Shown here piece by piece: positions 11,201-25,200 of a stretch of 64,000 nt of DNA. How positions within the stretch are numbered: position 1 is the first letter of the stretch; each line of letters opens with the position of its first letter. The stretch is from NCBI GenBank assembly GCA_019918135.1, contig WBZZ01003641.1, positions 83,501-147,500 of the forward strand, in the 5' to 3' direction. This stretch comes from Paulinella micropora (Eukaryota; Cercozoa; Imbricatea; Euglyphida; Paulinellidae). The notes under the pieces were generated by a model. That model was given only the letters and a program-made list of their open reading frames with translations, made no database searches and had not been told where the DNA came from. A program made the translations under genes and the position numbers.

Positions 11201-14200
11201 TAAGAATGGCTCGTTCTCGTTCGACCCGACAGGTATCCCGGATAGCAAATTCCCCACGGATGGTTCCGACTTCCTCACCTCGGTGCAGTACGTTTTCTGC
11301 AGCGTGGATTCGAATGGAACCAGATGCGACGATGCCACCGTGACTATTGCGATCTTGTACGCGACCGACGACTGCGTGGAGACAGACAAGAACACGGCGA
11401 AATCAGGCAACGTGCTGCCCAACGACTCGACGTCGACAAACGCCACCAAGGTGGTGCGGAAGGTCACCGATGGGAGTGGCGTGTCGACCGCGCTGGTCGG
11501 AAATGTGACCTCGGTCACTGTAAGCGGGACCAACGGAGGCCAGTTCGTCATCAAGCAAGATGGGTCCTACACGTTCGATCCGAGAGGGATAGTCAATTTT
11601 CCTACAGATGGCTCCGATTTTCTTTCAAGTGTGAACTACACCATGTGCAGCCTGCAGTCGAATGGGACTATCTGCGATACGGCGAGTTTGATCGTGAAGA
11701 TTTTGTACACGAACGACGTGTGCGTGGAGACTGACGTCAACACGGCCATCACGGGCAACGTGCTGAAGAACGACGGTTCGTCCACTCCTGGGCGGGGTCC
11801 GCAGGTGATCGGTTACTTGAACCTGTCATCGGGCACTCAAGTTCCACCAGGCACCACCGTAGTCGGCACCAGGGGCGGGACGTTCATCATCGCTAGCAAC
11901 GGGAGCTTTACCTTCGACCCGGCGGGGATCGTGACCCCGGGCGACGGGACGCCCTTGAGTTCGTCGGTGGTCTACGAGGCTTGTCGGATACCGACACCGC
12001 AGTGCAATTACAGCCAGCGCGCATTCGCGAGCTGCGGGAACTCGTTCCAGTCCACTCAGAAGCTCTATGCGTTCAGTGGGAGTGCCACCTGTCTTAATAC
12101 GACGGACACTAAAGCCTGTCAAGGTATATCACTATGTATGTATGTAGGAATCATAATATCTATGTATGTAATTTATGTATGTTGCTAAGTAATGCTTGCA
12201 TTCGTGCATATATGTATATGGATGTTAGTAACTTGTATGCACGTAGTTATGCATGAGCGTATGCATGCCCGTGGAATGTAACTTGTGATAAATGTTTGTA
12301 CTAATGTGACATTGTTGTATGTAATGTTGGGTATGAATGCAAGGTTTGCATGTCTGCGTTCATGCGTGTACGTATTATTTATGCTTGTGATATGTAAATG
12401 TTTGCGTGGATTCATAGATTGTACTACGTACCTGCATGCGTATGCACGTACGTACGTACGGTACTTGCGTAATACTGTATGTACGTACGTACGGTACGTG
12501 CGTATGTACGTACGCATGTCACCGGTACGTTCGTACGTATGCATGTGCGTACGCCTTGTATGTATGTATGTATGTGTGTGTAGCAATTTGCGACAGGAGT
12601 CCGAAGTGCTTGGGCTTCACGTTCGACCGTCACGGCAGTCTGTTCGACTGCGCTAATGGCATGCCGGTTTCTCCCCTATCCTGTACACCATTTGTTCGTG
12701 GGGGGACATCTCACGACTCGGGCTCCTGGATATGATTTCTACCTGAACGAAAGACGCAAAGAAACGATACATCAGCTTCTCATCATTTTTAAATTTATTT
12801 TATTGCATGTTCAAGGGCAATGAGAGCTCGCCGCAAGAGTTCCCCACCCCCCCCCCCCCACCCCAAAAAAACACACACACACACACACACACCGCGCACA
12901 ATTACACACCCCATCGTGCTCTATGGGTTTCTATAGATCACCCCAGCGCCGAACGGGGGGCCTGTCGGAGGTTGTCTGTTTTGGTCCGACGTGAGCACAA
13001 TAACTCCTGTTCAGTACAATACAACCTGCTTCTTGAAGGAGGCTTGTCAAGATGGCGGTCAGTACGCGTACGCGCGCTTCACATTATGATTTCACCGCGA
13101 GTTTGTGCGTGCAAGAATGAGCGTGAGAAGAGACCGAGAGGCCTGGGAGAGAGTTTGTGAGAACAACTGAGTCAATCGCTCAGCACTTCATGTGTATCTG
13201 GTGTGTGGTGCCATTCTGTTTCCTTCTTGCCCAAACCAGCAACGCTTGCGCTGCCTTGTGATGTGAGTTGCCAAGGGAGGACCCCCGCTTGAACTCATGG
13301 TGTGCTCTGTTGGTGACAGACTGCGACACATCGAATCTGACAGTTAAGATTCTCTACGCGACCAACGACTTCAGGCCAACGGACAGGAATACACCGATCG
13401 ATGGAAGCTTAACTGACAACGATTCCACGTCCACGGCGGACCCCGGGGAAGTGCGGACGGTGATCGATGGTACAGGCACGCCGGTGAATGTCACAAGTCC
13501 CGGGGTAATGGTGAGCGGCACTAACGGTGGGGTGTTCACGATCTATAAGAATGGCTCGTTCTCGTTCGACCCGACAGGTATCCCGGATAGCAAATTCCCC
13601 ACGGATGGTTCCGACTTCCTCACCTCGGTGCAGTACGTTTTCTGCAGCGTGGATTCGAATGGAACCAGATGCGACGATGCCACCGTGACTATTGCGATCT
13701 TGTACGCGACCGACGACTGCGTGGAGACAGACAAGAACACGGCGAAATCAGGCAACGTGCTGCCCAACGACTCGACGTCGACAAACGCCACCAAGGTGGT
13801 GCGGAAGGTCACCGATGGGAGTGGCGTGTCGACCGCGCTGGTCGGAAATGTGACCTCGGTCACTGTAAGCGGGACCAACGGAGGCCAGTTCGTCATCAAG
13901 CAAGATGGGTCCTACACGTTCGATCCGAGAGGGATAGTCAATTTTCCTACAGATGGCTCCGATTTTCTTTCAAGTGTGAACTACACCATGTGCAGCCTGC
14001 AGTCGAATGGGACTATCTGCGATACGGCGAGTTTGATCGTGAAGATTTTGTACACGAACGACGTGTGCGTGGAGACTGACGTCAACACGGCCATCACGGG
14101 CAACGTGCTGAAGAACGACGGTTCGTCCACTCCTGGGCGGGGTCCGCAGGTGATCGGTTACTTGAACCTGTCATCGGGCACTCAAGTTCCACCAGGCACC

Positions 14201-17200
14201 ACCGTAGTCGGCACCAGGGGCGGGACGTTCATCATCGCTAGCAACGGGAGCTTTACCTTCGACCCGGCGGGGATCGTGACCCCGGGCGACGGGACGCCCT
14301 TGAGTTCGTCGGTGGTCTACGAGGCTTGTCGGATACCGACACCGCAGTGCAATTACAGCCAGCGCGCATTCGCGAGCTGCGGGAACTCGTTCCAGTCCAC
14401 TCAGAAGCTCTATGCGTTCAGTGGGAGTGCCACCTGTCTTAATACGACGGACACTAAAGCCTGTCAAGGTATATCACTATGTATGTATGTAGGAATCATA
14501 ATATCTATGTATGTAATTTATGTATGTTTCTAAGTAATGCTTGCATTCGTGCATATATGTATATGGATGTTAGTAACTTGTATGCACGTAGTTATGCATG
14601 AGCGTATGCATGCCCGTGGAATGTAAATTGTGATAAATGTTTGTACTAATGTGACATTGTTGTATGTAATGTTGGGTATGAATGCAAGGTTTGCATGTCT
14701 GCGTTCATGCGTGTACGTATTATTTATGCTTGTGATATGTAAATGTTTGCGTGGATTCATAGATTGTACTACGTACCTGCATGCGTATGCACGTACGTAC
14801 GTACGGTACTTGCGTAATACTGTATGTACGTACGTACGGTACGTGCGTATGTACGTACGCATGTCACCGGTACGTTCGTACGTATGCATGTGCGTACGCC
14901 TTGTATGTATGTATGTATGTGTGTGTAGCAATTTGCGACAGGAGTCCGAAGTGCTTGGGCTTCACGTTCGACCGTCACGGCAGTCTGTTCGACTGCGCTA
15001 ATGGCATGCCGGTTTCTCCCCTATCCTGTACACCATTTGTTCGTGGGGGGACATCTCACGACTCGGGCTCCTGGATATGATTTCTACCTGAACGAAAGAC
15101 GCAAAGAAACGATACATCAGCTTCTCATCATTTTTAAATTTATTTTATTGCATGTTCAAGGGCAATGAGAGCTCGCCGCAAGAGTTCCCCACCCCCCCCC
15201 CCCACCCCAAAAAAACACACACACACACACACACACCGCGCACAATTACACACCCCATCGTGCTCTATGGGTTTCTATAGATCACCCCAGCGCCGAACGG
15301 GGGGCCTGTCGGAGGTTGTCTGTTTTGGTCCGACGTGAGCACAATAACTCCTGTTCAGTACAATACAACCTGCTTCTTGAAGGAGGCTTGTCAAGATGGC
15401 GGTCAGTACGCGTACGCGCGCTTCACATTATGATTTCACCGCGAGTTTGTGCGTGCAAGAATGAGCGTGAGAAGAGACCGAGAGGCCTGGGAGAGAGTTT
15501 GTGAGAACAACTGAGTCAATCGCTCAGCACTTCATGTGTATCTGGTGTGTGGTGCCATTCTGTTTCCTTCTTGCCCAAACCAGCAACGCTTGCGCTGCCT
15601 TGTGATGTGAGTTGCCAAGGGAGGACCCCCGCTTGAACTCATGGTGTGCTCTGTTGGTGACAGACTGCGACACATCGAATCTGACAGTTAAGATTCTCTA
15701 CGCGACCAACGACTTCAGGCCAACGGACAGGAATACACCGATCGATGGAAGCTTAACTGACAACGATTCCACGTCCACGGCGGACCCCGGGGAAGTGCGG
15801 ACGGTGATCGATGGTACAGGCACGCCGGTGAATGTCACAAGTCCCGGGGTAATGGTGAGCGGCACTAACGGTGGGGTGTTCACGATCTATAAGAATGGCT
15901 CGTTCTCGTTCGACCCGACAGGTATCCCGGATAGCAAATTCCCCACGGATGGTTCCGACTTCCTCACCTCGGTGCAGTACGTTTTCTGCAGCGTGGATTC
16001 GAATGGAACCAGATGCGACGATGCCACCGTGACTATTGCGATCTTGTACGCGACCGACGACTGCGTGGAGACAGACAAGAACACGGCGAAATCAGGCAAC
16101 GTGCTGCCCAACGACTCGACGTCGACAAACGCCACCAAGGTGGTGCGGAAGGTCACCGATGGGAGTGGCGTGTCGACCGCGCTGGTCGGAAATGTGACCT
16201 CGGTCACTGTAAGCGGGACCAACGGAGGCCAGTTCGTCATCAAGCAAGATGGGTCCTACACGTTCGATCCGAGAGGGATAGTCAATTTTCCTACAGATGG
16301 CTCCGATTTTCTTTCAAGTGTGAACTACACCATGTGCAGCCTGCAGTCGAATGGGACTATCTGCGATACGGCGAGTTTGATCGTGAAGATTTTGTACACG
16401 AACGACGTGTGCGTGGAGACTGACGTCAACACGGCCATCACGGGCAACGTGCTGAAGAACGACGGTTCGTCCACTCCTGGGCGGGGTCCGCAGGTGATCG
16501 GTTACTTGAACCTGTCATCGGGCACTCAAGTTCCACCAGGCACCACCGTAGTCGGCACCAGGGGCGGGACGTTCATCATCGCTAGCAACGGGAGCTTTAC
16601 CTTCGACCCGGCGGGGATCGTGACCCCGGGCGACGGGACGCCCTTGAGTTCGTCGGTGGTCTACGAGGCTTGTCGGATACCGACACCGCAGTGCAATTAC
16701 AGCCAGCGCGCATTCGCGAGCTGCGGGAACTCGTTCCAGTCCACTCAGAAGCTCTATGCGTTCAGTGGGAGTGCCACCTGTCTTAATACGACGGACACTA
16801 AAGCCTGTCAAGGTATATCACTATGTATGTATGTAGGAATCATAATATCTATGTATGTAATTTATGTATGTTTCTAAGTAATGCTTGCATTCGTGCATAT
16901 ATGTATATGGATGTTAGTAACTTGTATGCACGTAGTTATGCATGAGCGTATGCATGCCCGTGGAATGTAAATTGTGATAAATGTTTGTACTAATGTGACA
17001 TTGTTGTATGTAATGTTGGGTATGAATGCAAGGTTTGCATGTCTGCGTTCATGCGTGTACGTATTATTTATGCTTGTGATATGTAAATGTTTGCGTGGAT
17101 TCATAGATTGTACTACGTACCTGCATGCGTATGCACGTACGTACGTACGGTACTTGCGTAATATTACTGTATGTACGTACGTACGGTACGTGCGTATGTA

Positions 17201-20200
17201 CGTACGCATGTCACCGGTACGTTCGTACGTATGCATGTGCGTACGCCTTGTATGTATGTATGTATGTATGTGTGTGTAGCAATTTGCGACAGGAGTCCGA
17301 AGTGCTTGGGCTTCACGTTCGACCGTCACGGCAGTCTGTTCGACTGCGCTAATGGCATGCCGGTTTCTCCCCTATCCTGTACACCATTTGTTCGTGGGGG
17401 GACATCTCACGACTCGGGCTCCTGGATATGATTTCTACCTGAACGAAAGACGCAAAGAAACGATACATCAGCTTCTCATCATTTTTAAATTTATTTTATT
17501 GCATGTTCAAGGGCAAATGAGAGCTCGCCGCAAGAGTTCCCCACCCCCCCCCCCACCCCAAAAAAAAACACACACACACACACACACACACACCGCGCAC
17601 AATTACACACCCCATCGTGCTCTATGGGTTTCTATAGATCACCCCAGCGCCGAACGGGGGGCCTGTCGGAGGTTGTCTGTTTTGGTCCGACGTGAGCACA
17701 ATAACTCCTGTTCAGTACAATACAACCTGCTTCTTGAAGGAGGTTTGTCAAGATGGCGGTCAGTACGCGTACGCGCGCTTCACATTATGATTTCACCGCG
17801 AGTTTGTGCGTGCAAGAATGAGCGTGAGAAGAGACCGAGAGGCCTGGGAGAGAGTTTGTGAGAACAACTGAGTCAATCGCTCAGCACTTCATGTGTATCT
17901 GGTGTGTGGTGCCATTCTGTTTCCTTCTTGCCCAAACCAGCAACGCTTGCGCTGCCTTGTGATGTGAGTTGCCAAGGGAGGACCCCCGCTTGAACTCATG
18001 GTGTGCTCTGTTGGTGACAGACTGCGACACATCGAATCTGACAGTTAAGATTCTCTACGCGACCAACGACTTCAGGCCAACGGACAGGAATACACCGATC
18101 GATGGAAGCTTAACTGACAACGATTCCACGTCCACGGCGGACCCCGGGGAAGTGCGGACGGTGATCGATGGTACAGGCACGCCGGTGAATGTCACAAGTC
18201 CCGGGGTAATGGTGAGCGGCACTAACGGTGGGGTGTTCACGATCTATAAGAATGGCTCGTTCTCGTTCGACCCGACAGGTATCCCGGATAGCAAATTCCC
18301 CACGGATGGTTCCGACTTCCTCACCTCGGTGCAGTACGTTTTCTGCAGCGTGGATTCGAATGGAACCAGATGCGACGATGCCACCGTGACTATTGCGATC
18401 TTGTACGCGACCGACGACTGCGTGGAGACAGACAAGAACACGGCGAAATCAGGCAACGTGCTGCCCAACGACTCGACGTCGACAAACGCCACCAAGGTGG
18501 TGCGGAAGGTCACCGATGGGAGTGGCGTGTCGACCGCGCTGGTCGGAAATGTGACCTCGGTCACTGTAAGCGGGACCAACGGAGGCCAGTTCGTCATCAA
18601 GCAAGATGGGTCCTACACGTTCGATCCGAGAGGGATAGTCAATTTTCCTACAGATGGCTCCGATTTTCTTTCAAGTGTGAACTACACCATGTGCAGCCTG
18701 CAGTCGAATGGGACTATCTGCGATACGGCGAGTTTGATCGTGAAGATTTTGTACACGAACGACGTGTGCGTGGAGACTGACGTCAACACGGCCATCACGG
18801 GCAACGTGCTGAAGAACGACGGTTCGTCCACTCCTGGGCGGGGTCCGCAGGTGATCGGTTACTTGAACCTGTCATCGGGCACTCAAGTTCCACCAGGCAC
18901 CACCGTAGTCGGCACCAGGGGCGGGACGTTCATCATCGCTAGCAACGGGAGCTTTACCTTCGACCCGGCGGGGATCGTGACCCCGGGCGACGGGACGCCC
19001 TTGAGTTCGTCGGTGGTCTACGAGGCTTGTCGGATACCGACACCGCAGTGCAATTACAGCCAGCGCGCATTCGCGAGCTGCGGGAACTCGTTCCAGTCCA
19101 CTCAGAAGCTCTATGCGTTCAGTGGGAGTGCCACCTGTCTTAATACGACGGACACTAAAGCCTGTCAAGGTATATCACTATGTATGTATGTAGGAATCAT
19201 AATATCTATGTATGTAATTTATGTATGTTTCTAAGTAATGCTTGCATTCGTGCATATATGTATATGGATGTTAGTAACTTGTATGCACGTAGTTATGCAT
19301 GAGCGTATGCATGCCCGTGGAATGTAACTTGTGATAAATGTTTGTACTAATGTGACATTGTTGTATGTAATGTTGGGTATGAATGCAAGGTTTGCATGTC
19401 TGCGTTCATGCGTGTACGTATTATTTATGCTTGTGATATGTAAATGTTTGCGTGGATTCATAGATTGTACTACGTACCTGCATGCGTATGCACGTACGTA
19501 CGTACGGTACTTGCGTAATACTGTATGTACGTACGTACGGTACGTGCGTATGTACGTACGCATGTCACCGGTACGTTCGTACGTATGCATGTGCGTACGC
19601 CTTGTATGTATGTATGTATGTGTGTGTAGCAATTTGCGACAGGAGTCCGAAGTGCTTGGGCTTCACGTTCGACCGTCACGGCAGTCTGTTCGACTGCGCT
19701 AATGGCATGCCGGTTTCTCCCCTATCCTGTACACCATTTGTTCGTGGGGGGACATCTCACGACTCGGGCTCCTGGATATGATTTCTACCTGAACGAAAGA
19801 CGCAAAGAAACGATACATCAGCTTCTCATCATTTTTAAATTTATTTTATTGCATGTTCAAGGGCAATGAGAGCTCGCCGCAAGAGTTCCCCACCCCCCCC
19901 CCCCCACCCCAAAAAAAAACACACACACACACACACACACACACCGCGCACAATTACACACCCCATCGTGCTCTATGGGTTTCTATAGATCACCCCAGCG
20001 CCGAACGGGGGGCCTGTCGGAGGTTGTCTGTTTTGGTCCGACGTGAGCACAATAACTCCTGTTCAGTACAATACAACCTGCTTCTTGAAGGAGGCTTGTC
20101 AAGATGGCGGTCAGTACGCGTACGCGCGCTTCACATTATGATTTCACCGCGAGTTTGTGCGTGCAAGAATGAGCGTGAGAAGAGACCGAGAGGCCTGGGA

Positions 20201-22263
20201 GAGAGTTTGTGAGAACAACTGAGTCAATCGCTCAGCACTTCATGTGTATCTGGTGTGTGGTGCCATTCTGTTTCCTTCTTGCCCAAACCAGCAACGCTTG
20301 CGCTGCCTTGTGATGTGAGTTGCCAAGGGAGGACCCCCGCTTGAACTCATGGTGTGCTCTGTTGGTGACAGACTGCGACACATCGAATCTGACAGTTAAG
20401 ATTCTCTACGCGACCAACGACTTCAGGCCAACGGACAGGAATACACCGATCGATGGAAGCTTAACTGACAACGATTCCACGTCCACGGCGGACCCCGGGG
20501 AAGTGCGGACGGTGATCGATGGTACAGGCACGCCGGTGAATGTCACAAGTCCCGGGGTAATGGTGAGCGGCACTAACGGTGGGGTGTTCACGATCTATAA
20601 GAATGGCTCGTTCTCGTTCGACCCGACAGGTATCCCGGATAGCAAATTCCCCACGGATGGTTCCGACTTCCTCACCTCGGTGCAGTACGTTTTCTGCAGC
20701 GTGGATTCGAATGGAACCAGATGCGACGATGCCACCGTGACTATTGCGATCTTGTACGCGACCGACGACTGCGTGGAGACAGACAAGAACACGGCGAAAT
20801 CAGGCAACGTGCTGCCCAACGACTCGACGTCGACAAACGCCACCAAGGTGGTGCGGAAGGTCACCGATGGGAGTGGCGTGTCGACCGCGCTGGTCGGAAA
20901 TGTGACCTCGGTCACTGTAAGCGGGACCAACGGAGGCCAGTTCGTCATCAAGCAAGATGGGTCCTACACGTTCGATCCGAGAGGGATAGTCAATTTTCCT
21001 ACAGATGGCTCCGATTTTCTTTCAAGTGTGAACTACACCATGTGCAGCCTGCAGTCGAATGGGACTATCTGCGATACGGCGAGTTTGATCGTGAAGATTT
21101 TGTACACGAACGACGTGTGCGTGGAGACTGACGTCAACACGGCCATCACGGGCAACGTGCTGAAGAACGACGGTTCGTCCACTCCTGGGCGGGGTCCGCA
21201 GGTGATCGGTTACTTGAACCTGTCATCGGGCACTCAAGTTCCACCAGGCACCACCGTAGTCGGCACCAGGGGCGGGACGTTCATCATCGCTAGCAACGGG
21301 AGCTTTACCTTCGACCCGGCGGGGATCGTGACCCCGGGCGACGGGACGCCCTTGAGTTCGTCGGTGGTCTACGAGGCTTGTCGGATACCGACACCGCAGT
21401 GCAATTACAGCCAGCGCGCATTCGCGAGCTGCGGGAACTCGTTCCAGTCCACTCAGAAGCTCTATGCGTTCAGTGGGAGTGCCACCTGTCTTAATACGAC
21501 GGACACTAAAGCCTGTCAAGGTATATCACTATGTATGTATGTAGGAATCATAATATCTATGTATGTAATTTATGTATGTTTCTAAGTAATGCTTGCATTC
21601 GTGCATATATGTATATGGATGTTAGTAACTTGTATGCACGTAGTTATGCATGAGCGTATGCATGCCCGTGGAATGTAAATTGTGATAAATGTTTGTACTA
21701 ATGTGACATTGTTGTATGTAATGTTGGGTATGAATGCAAGGTTTGCATGTCTGCGTTCATGCGTGTACGTATTATTTATGCTTGTGATATGTAAATGTTT
21801 GCGTGGATTCATAGATTGTACTACGTACCTGCATGCGTATGCACGTACGTACGTACGGTACTTGCGTAATACTGTATGTACGTACGTACGGTACGTGCGT
21901 ATGTACGTACGCATGTCACCGGTACGTTCGTACGTATGCATGTGCGTACGCCTTGTATGTATGTATGTATGTGTGTGTAGCAATTTGCGACAGGAGTCCG
22001 AAGTGCTTGGGCTTCACGTTCGACCGTCACGGCAGTCTGTTCGACTGCGCTAATGGCATGCCGGTTTCTCCCCTATCCTGTACACCATTTGTTCGTGGGG
22101 GACATCTCACGACTCGGGCTCCTGGATATGATTTCTACCTGAACGAAAGACGCAAAGAAACGATACATCAGCTTCTCATCATTTTTAAATTTATTTTATT
22201 GCATGTTCAAGGGCAAATGAGAGCTCGCCGCAAGAGTTCCCCACCCCCCCCCACCCCAAAAAA

Positions 22264-22294
<31 letters not shown>

Positions 22295-25200
22295 CGCGCA
22301 CAATTACACACCCCATCGTGCTCTATGGGTTTCTATAGATCACCCCAGCGCCGAACGGGGGGCCTGTCGGAGGTTGTCTGTTTTGGTCCGACGTGAGCAC
22401 GCTCATAGCTCCTATTCAGTCCGATTCAACCTGCTTCTTGAAGGAGGTTTGTCAAGATGGCGGTCAGTACGCGTACGCGCGCTTCACATTATGATTTCAC
22501 CGCGAGTTTGTGCGTGCAAGAATGAGCGTGAGAAGAGACCGAGAGGCCTGGGAGAGAGTTTGTGAGAACAACTGAGTCAATCGCTCAGCACTTCATGTGT
22601 ATCTGGTGTGTGGTGCCATTCTGTTTCCTTCTTGCCCAAACCAGCAACGCTTGCGCTGCCTCCGCTTGAACTCATGGTGTGCTCTGTTGGTGACAGACTG
22701 CGACACATCGAATCTGACAGTTAAGATTCTCTACGCGACCAACGACTTCAGGCCAACGGACAGGAATACACCGATCGATGGAAGCTTAACTGACAACGAT
22801 TCCACGTCCACGGCGGACCCCGGGGAAGTGCGGACGGTGATCGATGGTACAGGCACGCCGGTGAATGTCACAAGTCCCGGGGTAATGGTGAGCGGCACTA
22901 ACGGTGGGGTGTTCACGATCTATAAGAATGGCTCGTTCTCGTTCGACCCGACAGGTATCCCGGATAGCAAATTCCCCACGGATGGTTCCGACTTCCTCAC
23001 CTCGGTGCAGTACGTTTTCTGCAGCGTGGATTCGAATGGAACCAGATGCGACGATGCCACCGTGACTATTGCGATCTTGTACGCGACCGACGACTGCGTG
23101 GAGACAGACAAGAACACGGCGAAATCAGGCAACGTGCTGCCCAACGACTCGACGTCGACAAACGCCACCAAGGTGGTGCGGAAGGTCACCGATGGGAGTG
23201 GCGTGTCGACCGCGCTGGTCGGAAATGTGACCTCGGTCACTGTAAGCGGGACCAACGGAGGCCAGTTCGTCATCAAGCAAGATGGGTCCTACACGTTCGA
23301 TCCGAGAGGGATAGTCAATTTTCCTACAGATGGCTCCGATTTTCTTTCAAGTGTGAACTACACCATGTGCAGCCTGCAGTCGAATGGGACTATCTGCGAT
23401 ACGGCGAGTTTGATCGTGAAGATTTTGTACACGAACGACGTGTGCGTGGAGACTGACGTCAACACGGCCATCACGGGCAACGTGCTGAAGAACGACGGTT
23501 CGTCCACTCCTGGGCGGGGTCCGCAGGTGATCGGTTACTTGAACCTGTCATCGGGCACTCAAGTTCCACCAGGCACCACCGTAGTCGGCACCAGGGGCGG
23601 GACGTTCATCATCGCTAGCAACGGGAGCTTTACCTTCGACCCGGCGGGGATCGTGACCCCGGGCGACGGGACGCCCTTGAGTTCGTCGGTGGTCTACGAG
23701 GCTTGTCGGATACCGACACCGCAGTGCAATTACAGCCAGCGCGCATTCGCGAGCTGCGGGAACTCGTTCCAGTCCACTCAGAAGCTCTATGCGTTCAGTG
23801 GGAGTGCCACCTGTCTTAATACGACGGACACTAAAGCCTGTCAAGGTATATCACTATGTATGTATGTAGGAATCATAATATCTATGTATGTAATTTATGT
23901 ATGTTTCTAAGTAATGCTTGCATTCGTGCATATATGTATATGGATGTTAGTAACTTGTATGCACGTAGTTATGCATGAGCGTATGCATGCCCGTGGAATG
24001 TAAATTGTGATAAATGTTTGTACTAATGTGACATTGTTGTATGTAATGTTGGGTATGAATGCAAGGTTTGCATGTCTGCGTTCATGCGTGTACGTATTAT
24101 TTATGCTTGTGATATGTAAATGTTTGCGTGGATTCATAGATTGTACTACGTACCTGCATGCGTATGCACGTACGTACGTACGGTATTTGCGTAATACTGT
24201 ATGTACGTACGTACGGTACGTGCGTATGTACGTACGCATGTCACCGGTACGTTCGTACGTATGCATGTGCGTACGCCTTGTATGTATGTATGTATGTGTG
24301 TGTAGCAATTTGCGACAGGAGTCCGAAGTGCTTGGGCTTCACGTTCGACCGTCACGGCAGTCTGTTCGACTGCGCTAATGGCATGCCGGTTTCTCCCCTA
24401 TCCTGTACACCATTTGTTCGTGGGGGGACATCTCACGACTCGGGCTCCTGGATATGATTTCTACCTGAACGAAAGACGCAAAGAAACGATACATCAGCTT
24501 CTCATCATTTTTAAATTTATTTTATTGCATGTTCAAGGGCAATGAGAGCTCGCCGCAAGAGTTCCCCACCCCCCCCCCCCACCCCAAAAAACACACACAC
24601 ACACACACACACACCGCGCACAATTACACACCCCATCGTGCTCTATGGGTTTCTATAGATCACCCCAGCGCCGAACGGGGGGCCTGTCGGAGGTTGTCTG
24701 TTTTGGTCCGACGTGAGCACAATAACTCCTGTTCAGTACAATACAACCTGCTTCTTGAAGGAGGTTTGTCAAGATGGCGGTCAGTACGCGTACGCGCGCT
24801 TCACATTATGATTTCACCGCGAGTTTGTGCGTGCAAGAATGAGCGTGAGAAGAGACCGAGAGGCCTGGGAGAGAGTTTGTGAGAACAACTGAGTCAATCG
24901 CTCAGCACTTCATGTGTATCTGGTGTGTGGTGCCATTCTGTTTCCTTCTTGCCCAAACCAGCAACGCTTGCGCTGCCTTGTGATGTGAGTTGCCAAGGGA
25001 GGACCCCCGCTTGAACTCATGGTGTGCTCTGTTGGTGACAGACTGCGACACATCGAATCTGACAGTTAAGATTCTCTACGCGACCAACGACTTCAGGCCA
25101 ACGGACAGGAATACACCGATCGATGGAAGCTTAACTGACAACGATTCCACGTCCACGGCGGACCCCGGGGAAGTGCGGACGGTGATCGATGGTACAGGCA

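Noticed and set aside
11198-11554. Repeated minus-strand frames (61, 98, 118 codons) and the 136-codon plus-strand frame in every unit
   Set aside because: They recur only because the unit recurs; all are shadows of exon a in other frames.
10923-12188. 421-codon single-exon gene in each array unit (start MPREDPRL or a variant)
   Set aside because: The first residues come from the 262-base intron and the last from the GTAT intron. Splice sites at GTGACAG and CAAG/GTATAT, and the in-phase exons b and c, explain the unit better.
12185-12735. Tyr/Arg/Thr/Val-rich frames over the GTAC introns on both strands
   Set aside because: GTAC and GTAT repeats have no stop codons in some frames, so long frames arise by composition alone.
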